A stretch of 45,620 bases of DNA, taken from contig JAPLUI010000107.1 of assembly GCA_026397725.1 (NCBI GenBank), positions 1 to 45,620 of the forward strand, written 5' to 3'. Below, one piece after another: positions 16,536 through 23,563 of this stretch. The notes under the pieces are model-generated. The model searched no databases. It worked only from the letters and a program-made list of their open reading frames with translations, and was not told where the DNA came from. The DNA is from Verrucomicrobiota bacterium (GTDB lineage: Bacteria; Verrucomicrobiota; Verrucomicrobiia; Verrucomicrobiales; Akkermansiaceae). The translations under genes and the position numbers were made by a program. Each line of letters opens with the position of its first letter. Position 1 is the stretch's first letter.

Positions 16536-18200
16536 TCATTCTTCAAATTTTTCGGCGGCAAATGACTGTTCTTCGCGGTCCACCCAACCGGTCCAATTCC
16601 ATGAGTACTCCTGCGGCGCAATCCAGGCTTCAACCGTAAGTCCGTTGGTCAGCGCCGGCACCTCCGCGGCCTTGCACACCACCCGGGACGTGAAGCCATC
16701 GAAGCGCAGACCATTCCCCCGCACACCGGTACCGAAAATTGCATGGCCGGACAATGCGTCCATCCGGCCACTGACTGCATCGACTGCCACCCCCCCCTGT
16801 CTAGGCATCACTTCCTGGATCCAATCGTCATGCAATTTGAGCAGTTTCCCGGCGATTTCCGGCTGTTCCTTTATGTAATTCCTGCGTTCGGGTTCCGCGT
16901 CGGCCAGGTTGCCGAGAAAGTCGGGCTCTCCATGTGGGGTGCTAATGAGCTTCCAGTCACCTTCGCGGACAGCCCATCTTTGCTCAAAGTGCCAGTGCAT
17001 GACCTGGTGATGGGTCGGCGCGTTGGCCGACTTGATGATTGGCATGAGACTCTGGCCGTCGAGTTTAACCTCGGGCAGCGGCACGCCACAGAGTTCCATA
17101 ACGGTCGGGAACCAATCCATACAACTGATAGCCTGGTCGCGGATCGCACCTTTGGGCAGTTCCGAGGGAAAGCTGATAATGGCCGGAACCCTGATGCCGC
17201 CCTCGTAGTAGGTTGCCTTTGCCCCGCGCCATTTGCCGGAATTCCCGCCGCCTCCGAATGCGCCGTAATGGTGGCCTTTGGGAAAACCGCTGGGGTGATT
17301 GTCCCGATTGATGCTGCAGTCCTCGACGGAGGCGCCGTTATCGCTCATGAAGATGATGATCGTGTTTTCGCGAAGACCCAGTTGCTCCAGTTTTCTCACG
17401 ATCATGCCCATGCGATCATCCACAGTGGAGATCACCTTCGCTTCGGATTGCCGCGGCATCTTCATGTCCTTGTAGCGCTCATCGAACTTGGCATCCGCCT
17501 GTTCGGGATAATGGGGAAGATTGAACGCGACGTACATGAAGAACGGGACATCCTTGTTCCTGTCCACAAACTGAAGGGCACGGCCGGTCACCAAATCGGG
17601 AAAGTATTGGCCATTCATGAAGACCTCATTTTCCCCATCGTAAAGGTCATGAAACCCCTCATGCAAAAAGTTATGGATGTAGTTGTCGATAAAACCGCTG
17701 CGGAACCCGAAAAACTCATCGAAACCCTGATCCGCGGGCCCGTAACCATCATGTGCGCCGAGATGCCACTTGCCGAACAGAGCCGTCTTGTAGCCCGCGC
17801 CTTTCAGGGCCTCGGCAATGGTGATCTCCTTGAGGGACATGTTGAGTTGCAATCCGGCTTTGGGACTTGCCTGGGCCCAGCCGTTCACATTACAGCGCTG
17901 GGGGTGGCGGCCGGTCAGCAGCATCGCCCGGGACGGGCAACAAACAAAATGAGCGTATGCCTGGGTAAACCGCACCCCGGTTTCGGCGAGTCGATCCATG
18001 GTCGGAGTGTAGAGGTCTTTCGACCCATAACAATTGGCATCAAGCGTGCCCTGGTCGTCAGTATAGAATATGATGACATTGGGTTTGCGGTCTGTGGCCG
18101 CTGCGGACGCGGCCGGAAGTAATGCACATCCGGCAGATGCCATGGCCATTAACCCCAATCTTGTGGTCTGAAGCATATTGCATATAGTGAGCATGTTCAT
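16536..18200 (-). CDS. Secreted arylsulfatase-family sulfatase with a truncated LamG tail
   Basis: 554 residues with a signal peptide (LGLMAMASAGCALLPAASAAA). Sulfatase hallmarks are clear: NVIIFYTDDQ (metal Asp pair near 48-49), CCPSRAMLLTG (87-97) with Cys87 in C-x-P-S-R as the residue converted to formylglycine, and TALFGKWHLG (139-148). Formylglycine formation needs a maturase not seen in this window. The catalytic domain ends at about 470. Residues about 480-554 (GNGLRFDGFTSRVV; LTNGLTVEAWIAPQEYSWNW) are the beginning of a LamG/concanavalin-like domain that stops abruptly, so the C-terminus looks truncated by a deletion reaching the next gene's leader. It lies 7 bases upstream of the GH38-like gene. 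Likely removes sulfate esters from a glycan. Confidence 0.9.
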   Translation of the reverse strand: MNMLTICNMLQTTRLGLMAMASAGCALLPAASAAATDRKPNVIIFYTDDQGTLDANCYGSKDLYTPTMDRLAETGVRFTQAYAHFVCCPSRAMLLTGRHPQRCNVNGWAQASPKAGLQLNMSLKEITIAEALKGAGYKTALFGKWHLGAHDGYGPADQGFDEFFGFRSGFIDNYIHNFLHEGFHDLYDGENEVFMNGQYFPDLVTGRALQFVDRNKDVPFFMYVAFNLPHYPEQADAKFDERYKDMKMPRQSEAKVISTVDDRMGMIVRKLEQLGLRENTIIIFMSDNGASVEDCSINRDNHPSGFPKGHHYGAFGGGGNSGKWRGAKATYYEGGIRVPAIISFPSELPKGAIRDQAISCMDWFPTVMELCGVPLPEVKLDGQSLMPIIKSANAPTHHQVMHWHFEQRWAVREGDWKLISTPHGEPDFLGNLADAEPERRNYIKEQPEIAGKLLKLHDDWIQEVMPRQGGVAVDAVSGRMDALSGHAIFGTGVRGNGLRFDGFTSRVVCKAAEVPALTNGLTVEAWIAPQEYSWNWTGWVDREEQSFAAEKFEE

Positions 18201-18221
18201 GTTGGCACCTTGTTTGCTGTT

Positions 18222-20174
18222 TCATTTCAGTGACCGTTGACGATCATTCTTATCACTGGTCAGTTCGAGCACGGCCAGGGAGGCCCTTGGCATCTTGAGT
18301 TCCAGACGTCCGCCCTCGTCCACTGTGGGTTGCTCCACGCGCTCGAGAAAAATGGTGTGCTGTGGCGTGACCTCGTTGGCAACCAGCGTGGCGCAGTTGC
18401 CATCAGGACGACAGGCAAAGGATGAGTAGGTAGGTTGGGTCAGATCCTTGGCGATGAGAAACCGCGCGGAGGCTCCAAACGGCTGTGCCATATTCGTCAC
18501 CTTCAGTTCCAGCGACCGGTCATCCGACACGCTGCGATTGATGATCGTCACATGGACTTGGCGACCATCGGCGCTTAGCGAGGCTGCCACGTCGAGGTCA
18601 GCCTCAGCAGGTGCCGGCGGCAATTTGAGCAGGCGGTTAGCCTGGTGACACTTGAACGCCGCGAATACTTTTCCGCCCGTGTCGAGTCTCGCGGTCAGCG
18701 GGCCGACCCTGATGCCTCCCTCATTGACGGGCTGAAAGTAATAAGCCTGTTCAATGCCCAGCGTCGTCGCTTCGCGGCACAGCAGGTTGAGAACACCCGC
18801 CGTGTTAAGCCCCGTGCCCACCGTGCCCGGCTTTCCCCATCCGGTGCTCCACTCGTCGAGAATGACGGGAATCTGCCGTTGAACCTGGCGTTGAGCGATG
18901 GAATTCTTCAACTTTGGCCAGAGGCTCATCGTGGGTGCAATTGACATGCCACGCACATCCCCGCCCTGGCCATCGTATTCATGAAGCGAAGCATAACTCA
19001 ACAAGGCACCCGCTTGATCGAACAAGGGCTTGTTCCATGCCGCGGTGTCCGTGCATCCTACCAACCGGACTGAAGGATCCGCATTCTTCATGGCCTCTGC
19101 GAACGCCTTGGTTGCACGTGCGCAGTCCAAGGGATTCTGCATTTTGCCAAGGTAGAGTTCGTTGCCCAGAAACCAGGTCTTCACGCCGTAGGGTTCCGGG
19201 TGTCCGCGCCCGGCACGCACCTTGCCCCACTTCGTTTCAGGACTGCCGTTGCAGTATTCCACCCACGCGACCGCATCCTCCGCTGGCGTCCCGCTCAGGC
19301 GCATGGTGAGTGCCGGGTCACAGCCGAGTTCACGGCACAGCGCGATGAATTCATCAATGCCGAGTTCCTGGGTGTCACAGTCGTCGGTGTCGGGCCACAG
19401 GATGCCGCTGTCGGCCATCACCAGCGGCGGACGCTGGTCCACGGGCAGCAACCCGTCCTGCCACCGGTATTCCTCGGCATAACAACCGCCCGGGAAGCGC
19501 AGGGCACCCGGCTGGATCTGCTTGAGCAACCCGATCACATCCCGCCGCATCCCGTGAAAGTTGTCGGCCGGCTGCACCGACGCCGCGCCGACCCAGAACA
19601 CACCGGCAGTTCTACTCCTGATCTCCAGGCGGGCATTTTCAGCGGTTTCCGGCGCGACAAACTCGCCGCTCCAGAGTTGCCAGTCTCCCGGCTTGAGCGT
19701 TTTCTCAACCTGAACAATTGTTAGCGTGTCCTTGTCATCCGCAATCCGCATTGAGACTCTCTGCTCCGCTTCGGACTTGAGCCACCAGCGAAACGTGTAC
19801 CGTGTGCCCTTTTGAAAAGCCAACGCTTCCTGTTGTTGTCCCAGGCCGCCCGGTTTGTCACCGCCCACGCGCACCGACCCCTTGCCAACAAACACCACCT
19901 TGTCGTCCATGGTCGCACCGTCGGCATCGGGAAGCGGATACCACCGCTTGGGCAAGTTGTTGCTAACGGCGGCAAACTTCCGGTTAGCGACCATCCCGGC
20001 GCCCAGCCCGCGCCAGATTCCGCGCCGCGTGACCTCCAGGTTACAACCGAACAGCAATGGCGATATGACCGCACCGGTTTGCTTCGCATCGATATCAATA
20101 CGATCCGTCTCGGCGGCAAACACTGAGACGCCAAGCACCACTGCCAGTAACGAAATTTGAATTGAAGTTTTCAT
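18222..20174 (-). CDS. GH51-like alpha-L-arabinofuranosidase
   Basis: The frame extends to 20354, but the ATG at 20174 gives a clean signal peptide (MKTSIQISLLAVVLGVSVFA) and lies 10 bases after the stop of the URO-D-like gene, so 650 residues. ALRFPGGCYAEEYRW (224-238) is the GH51 substrate strand; WFLGNELYLG (334-343) carries acid/base Glu339 and IPVILDEWSTGW (435-446) nucleophile Glu441. Residues about 30-200 include an inserted carbohydrate-binding-like sandwich (KGTRYTFRWWLKSEAEQRVS). The C-terminal 150 residues are duplicated as a broken copy at 21432-21881, roughly 70 percent identical by eye. Expected role: release of arabinofuranose side chains outside the cytoplasm. Confidence 0.9.
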   Translation of the reverse strand: MKTSIQISLLAVVLGVSVFAAETDRIDIDAKQTGAVISPLLFGCNLEVTRRGIWRGLGAGMVANRKFAAVSNNLPKRWYPLPDADGATMDDKVVFVGKGSVRVGGDKPGGLGQQQEALAFQKGTRYTFRWWLKSEAEQRVSMRIADDKDTLTIVQVEKTLKPGDWQLWSGEFVAPETAENARLEIRSRTAGVFWVGAASVQPADNFHGMRRDVIGLLKQIQPGALRFPGGCYAEEYRWQDGLLPVDQRPPLVMADSGILWPDTDDCDTQELGIDEFIALCRELGCDPALTMRLSGTPAEDAVAWVEYCNGSPETKWGKVRAGRGHPEPYGVKTWFLGNELYLGKMQNPLDCARATKAFAEAMKNADPSVRLVGCTDTAAWNKPLFDQAGALLSYASLHEYDGQGGDVRGMSIAPTMSLWPKLKNSIAQRQVQRQIPVILDEWSTGWGKPGTVGTGLNTAGVLNLLCREATTLGIEQAYYFQPVNEGGIRVGPLTARLDTGGKVFAAFKCHQANRLLKLPPAPAEADLDVAASLSADGRQVHVTIINRSVSDDRSLELKVTNMAQPFGASARFLIAKDLTQPTYSSFACRPDGNCATLVANEVTPQHTIFLERVEQPTVDEGGRLELKMPRASLAVLELTSDKNDRQRSLK

Positions 20175-20184
20175 AGAGTTTCTT

Positions 20185-21375
20185 TCAATAAACACCTCTC
20201 CCTGACACCCTGTCCCTAAATCCATATGCCTGCAAGGTTTCCCACCATGCCATGATATTCTCCGGCGGGACGTCACCCTGGATGACATGGATCGGCGCAA
20301 AGACAAAACCCCCTCCCGGCGCCAGGTCATCGATCCTGCGCCTGGTCTCATCACGCACCTCCTGCGGCGTACCGAACGGAAGCACCCGCTGGGTATCGCA
20401 GGTCCCGCCCCAGATGGTCAGGTCTTTGCCCCACTCGCGTTTGAATTTCGCCGTGTCACCCATTCCCCTGCAATTGACCTGCCACGGGTTCACAATATCG
20501 ACACCGGCCTCAACCAGCAGGGGCAGCGAATCATAGATCGCGCCGTCATTGTGGTAGAAAATATAGACCTTTGTTGCGGCCTTCTTCTTGATGAATTCAA
20601 AAAGTCTCTTGTGATATGGCCAGATCAGCCGCTTGTACATATCCAGCGATACCAGCAGCCCATCCTGACCGCCCAGGTCATCCGCCTCGGAAATCACCAG
20701 CGTGTGCCGGTCAACAAGCTCAAGCACCCGCCCCCAATACTTCATCTTTATTTCAAGCTCCCTGCTCATGATGGCATGAACCATCTTCTCGTCAGTAGCC
20801 ATATCCATGAAGAATTGTTCGTAGCCGCGCATCCACATGGCATGTTCCCACATTCCTGAATGCATCCTCTCAACCACCAGCCCTTTCTTTTCCTCAAGGA
20901 CAATGCGATCAGCCTCGGCGGCGAGATTCTCGAAACGGGCCGGGTCGAGCGGATCCGGCCAGGGATAATGCTCGATCTCAGATATACTCTCTGCCCCGGC
21001 CAGAGGACTATGGTGCAGATCGTAATACAGTCCTCCTTGCCGGGGCATTTGCCAGCCCATTCCGAATTCGTCAACAAGTCGGTAATGCCCGCCAACGAGT
21101 CCGTAATCCTTTGCATGTCCGGGTGATGCCGCATTGCGAGGCCTGACATTTCTCACGTCTACCTTTAGCAGAGCCGCAACCGCTTGAGGTAATTCGGCCA
21201 TTTGGGTGACCTGATCCTGGACCTTGACTTCAACCGGCAAGCGCAGGAAAGCCACCAGGCATCTCAGTGCCCTAACATTGATTCCGCTGACAATTGTGCC
21301 GCCCAGATCGAACGGAATAAAATCGGGTTCGCAATGCGCGAGCGCCGTCTCTAATCGTGTATATCCTGAAGTCAT
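20185..21375 (-). CDS. Uroporphyrinogen decarboxylase (URO-D) family protein
   Basis: 396 residues without a signal peptide, so cytoplasmic, unlike almost all neighbours. The URO-D barrel is recognisable from FIPFDLGGTIVSGIN, SEADDLGGQDGLLVS, KVYIFYHNDGAIYDSLPLLV, DIVNPWQVNCRGM, and the C-terminal IWGGTCDTQRVLPFGTPQEV. Such distant URO-D proteins are common in sugar-degradation clusters of PVC bacteria and are related to corrinoid-dependent methyltransferases (MtaA type) rather than to haem synthesis. A role in handling methylated sugars is a hypothesis only. The gene ends 10 bases before the GH51 start. Upstream lies the broken GH51 fragment, so it may be first in the left-hand transcript or be read from the defence island. 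Confidence 0.82.
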   Translation of the reverse strand: MTSGYTRLETALAHCEPDFIPFDLGGTIVSGINVRALRCLVAFLRLPVEVKVQDQVTQMAELPQAVAALLKVDVRNVRPRNAASPGHAKDYGLVGGHYRLVDEFGMGWQMPRQGGLYYDLHHSPLAGAESISEIEHYPWPDPLDPARFENLAAEADRIVLEEKKGLVVERMHSGMWEHAMWMRGYEQFFMDMATDEKMVHAIMSRELEIKMKYWGRVLELVDRHTLVISEADDLGGQDGLLVSLDMYKRLIWPYHKRLFEFIKKKAATKVYIFYHNDGAIYDSLPLLVEAGVDIVNPWQVNCRGMGDTAKFKREWGKDLTIWGGTCDTQRVLPFGTPQEVRDETRRRIDDLAPGGGFVFAPIHVIQGDVPPENIMAWWETLQAYGFRDRVSGRGVY

Positions 21376-21405
21376 TCGTTCTGCTATGTGAATTCTCTTT
21401 ATGGT

Positions 21406-22938
21406 CTATTGATTTGCCAAGTGTCCACTCTTCATTTCCCGCTTGTCAGTTCCAGCACCGCCACGGAGGCCCTTGGCATCTTGAACTCCAGGCGCCCGCC
21501 ATCGTCCACTGCGGGTTGCTCCTCGCGCCCGAGGAAGATGCCATGCTGTGGCGTGACATCGTTGGCAACCAGTCCTCTCGATGGTCCGGACGGGACGGGG
21601 AAAGATGAGAACACAGGTTGCCTCAGATCCTTTGCGATGAGGAACCTGACAGAGGCACTCAACGGCTGAGGCAGATTCGTCAATTTCACTTCCAACGTCC
21701 GGTCTTCCTTGATGCTGCGATTGATGATCGTTAGGTAGACATGGCGGCCATCGGGGCCTAGCGAGGCGGCCACGTCGAAATCCGCGTCCGCAGGTTCTGG
21801 CGGCAGTTTGCGCCGGCGGTTGCCCTGATGGCACTTGAATGCCGCGAAAACCATTCCGCCCGTGTCGAGTCGCGCGGTCATGCGGATTGACGATGGTTTC
21901 GGCAAGTTCGCCGGTGCCGACGGTGTCGCCTGTGAGCGCGATGGTTATGTTAGCACCATAACCGGAAATCAGGAAGTCGCTGGTAAGCTTGAACAGGCCG
22001 CTGCCGGATTGGTCGAAAGTCACAGTGGATTTCCTGCCCGCCAGATTGATCACGCGGTCGGAGGTTTCTCCGGGGCCGGCATGGATCAGGGCGCACTCGC
22101 CAATGCCATCCTTCAAATACTGCATCATCTCTTTGAAAACAGTTGGTTCCACGGAGCAAGGCGGATGTTCCATGTCCGGCACGCCATGGTAACAAATCAC
22201 CACGATGCTGCCACCAGCGGCCTGCCGCACCATTTTGACAAAGTCCGGCATGTTGCGGCCTGTTTGTTTCTTGCGTGCTCCGCCCCACTGCTTGAAGAAA
22301 AATGACACGTCTGCCTTGCGGCACTGGTCACGAATGGTGCGCACCCATTCAGCTTCCAAGGGCCGAGATCCTGGGCCGCTCTCGCCGCCGACAATGACCC
22401 ATTGGATGCCGCGCAGGTCGAATCTCCCCAGGTCTTCCAACAGCGGCTCAACGGAGAGAAATGCAAGCTTCGGCTTGGCACCACGCAGTATGGCGACGCG
22501 CGGTAACCCGTGCTTGCGGGTCTCCACACTCACTCCCCACCAAATGTGAGCGGCCATCGCTGCCTTCCGCAGCTTGCCTCGCAGCAATTCGGCCATGCGA
22601 TCAGCCCGCTTTGTGAGAACCTGATAAGTATGCCAGTTCGCCGCCATCATCACCCGGCAGACTTTTTCGATATACTCGTCCGGCACTCCCTCATGGAAAA
22701 GATCGCTCATCGAGTTGACGAAAATCTTCCTTGGCTTTGACCAGCGGATCGGGTCGCCCAGTTTTTCCGGCACCAAGCGCAAATCGAATCCGAACTCAAA
22801 CGGATGGCCAGGCACGCCGCGAAACCGTTCGGCAAAGGTTTCGGCGTAGCAATGGACACAACCGGGACTGACCTTGGTGCATCCCCTCATCGGGTTCCAC
22901 GTTGCATCCGTCCACTCGATATTGCTCTGGGCGCTCAT
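21406..22938 (-). CDS. DUF5131 (phage Gp37/Gp68-like) N-terminus with foreign tail
   Basis: Residues 1 to about 226 match DUF5131 proteins: SNIEWTDATWNPMRGCTKVS, then PGCVHCYAE (Cys20, Cys27, Cys30), KIFVNSMSDLFHEGVP, TYQVLTKRADRM, WGVSVE, FLSVEPLLEDLG, WVIVGGESGPGSRP and FFFKQWGGARKK. These are often phage or mobile-island genes and resemble radical-SAM-like iron-sulfur proteins; function unproven. After KKQTGR the sequence changes to a polysaccharide-deacetylase-like tail (residues about 229-350), then continues out of frame through a GH51 fragment to an accidental stop, giving a 510-residue fusion. The original DUF5131 end is therefore lost by only a few tens of residues. It follows the YgiT-like gene after 71 bases. 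Confidence 0.7.
   Translation of the reverse strand: MSAQSNIEWTDATWNPMRGCTKVSPGCVHCYAETFAERFRGVPGHPFEFGFDLRLVPEKLGDPIRWSKPRKIFVNSMSDLFHEGVPDEYIEKVCRVMMAANWHTYQVLTKRADRMAELLRGKLRKAAMAAHIWWGVSVETRKHGLPRVAILRGAKPKLAFLSVEPLLEDLGRFDLRGIQWVIVGGESGPGSRPLEAEWVRTIRDQCRKADVSFFFKQWGGARKKQTGRNMPDFVKMVRQAAGGSIVVICYHGVPDMEHPPCSVEPTVFKEMMQYLKDGIGECALIHAGPGETSDRVINLAGRKSTVTFDQSGSGLFKLTSDFLISGYGANITIALTGDTVGTGELAETIVNPHDRATRHGRNGFRGIQVPSGQPPAQTAARTCGRGFRRGRLARPRWPPCLPNDHQSQHQGRPDVGSEIDESASAVECLCQVPHRKGSEATCVLIFPRPVRTIERTGCQRCHATAWHLPRARGATRSGRWRAPGVQDAKGLRGGAGTDKREMKSGHLANQ
21432..21881 (-). pseudogene. C-terminal fragment of a second GH51 gene
   Basis: From the ATG at 21881 this frame encodes TARLDTGGMVFAAFKCHQGN through RASVAVLELTSGK, colinear with the last 150 residues of the complete GH51 protein at 18222-20174 and about 70 percent identical by eye. 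The catalytic domain, including both Glu residues, is absent. The homology begins exactly at the breakpoint with the deacetylase-like fragment. The preceding frame has only a TTG start at 21905. The long DUF5131 fusion frame passes over this fragment in a different phase, which confirms that one of them is not functional here. Confidence 0.85.
21885..22260 (-). pseudogene. Fragment of a polysaccharide-deacetylase-like protein
   Basis: In the DUF5131 frame, after the break at about 22260, the sequence MPDFVKMVRQAAGGSIVVIC then YHGVPDMEHPPCSVEPTVF and KEMMQYLKDG resembles the C-terminal part of polysaccharide deacetylase family proteins from PVC bacteria. It continues TVTFDQSGSGLFKLTSDFLI and stops resembling anything just before the GH51 fragment at 21881. 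Both ends are breakpoints. Family assignment is from memory of the motif and is moderate. Confidence 0.5.
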
Positions 22939-23009
22939 GTGTTCAAAAGGACAGTAACTGAGAGAATGGCGGGCGGCAAGGGGAAAGTTGGGGTGGCGTG
23001 GGAGTCACG

Positions 23010-23243
23010 CTACGCAAAGGCGGTGACTTCAACCTCGCGGTGTTTCAAGCGCGCCTCATTCACGATTTGCTCAAGTCGGCGGGCGGTGGCATCATCCATC
23101 CACTCTTCGCCGCATTGGGAACAGACCGTGGCTTGCACGCGCCGTACCACCACCACTCCGCTCCCCAAATCCGCGGTGAAGGTGGTTTTGCCGCTCGTCT
23201 TGTTGCCGCCGCACAGCGGACATTGATCGGTGGTTGAGTTCAC
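23010..23243 (-). CDS. YgiT-type zinc finger protein (MqsA-like antitoxin candidate)
   Basis: 77 residues starting with a GTG at 23243 whose first base is the last base of the upstream TAG stop (TAGTG). Two zinc-knuckle pairs are visible, CPLCGG near residue 8 and CSQCGEEW near residue 41, followed by DDATARRLEQIVNEARLKH, the layout of YgiT/MqsA N-terminal domains. The helix-turn-helix half of full MqsA is absent, which is normal for the short YgiT-type proteins paired with DUF4258 partners. Predicted to act with the upstream DUF4258 protein as a toxin-antitoxin-like module. Confidence 0.85.
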   Translation of the reverse strand: MNSTTDQCPLCGGNKTSGKTTFTADLGSGVVVVRRVQATVCSQCGEEWMDDATARRLEQIVNEARLKHREVEVTAFA

Positions 23244-23563
23244 TATTTTCGCTTGGTTCTGTAATCGGCTTCAATAATCTCCAGTGATGGCTCGTAGACT
23301 GTAATGACAAATGAGGCGGCTTGCTTCGTCACAAGTTGCCACGACGTGCAGCGCCGCGCCCCTGACGCATAACCCAAAAAGAGAGCGAACGCAAAGGGTT
23401 TGTCATAAACGTATTCCCGAATCAACTCGCCCTGGAGCAGCACCTCGCGGATCGCATGATGCGGGATGTTCCGCTCGGCGAGCTTTTGCAAAACATGCTT
23501 GCGCCACTCAATTCTGCCGTACGCTACAGCCTCCAGGAAAACGACAACGTCAAATGACTTCAT
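23243..23563 (-). CDS. DUF4258 family protein (toxin candidate)
   Basis: 106 residues. The central part IEWRKHVLQKLAERNIPHHA followed by IREVLLQGELIREYVYDKPF is the DUF4258 pattern (a small RelE/MqsR-like fold with an early H, RG/LQGE and a basic C-terminus), and the end VITVYEPSLEIIEADYRTKR matches the usual DUF4258 ending. Such genes sit directly upstream of YgiT-type antitoxins, as here with a 1-base overlap. The start overlaps the 3' end of the methyltransferase gene by 14 bases, so the pair is embedded in the restriction-type operon. Ribonuclease activity is a family-level expectation only. Confidence 0.82.
   Translation of the reverse strand: MKSFDVVVFLEAVAYGRIEWRKHVLQKLAERNIPHHAIREVLLQGELIREYVYDKPFAFALFLGYASGARRCTSWQLVTKQAASFVITVYEPSLEIIEADYRTKRK

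Noticed and set aside
20174..20354. Longer start for the GH51 protein
   Set aside because: The extra 60 residues overlap the URO-D gene and precede a normal signal peptide at the internal Met.
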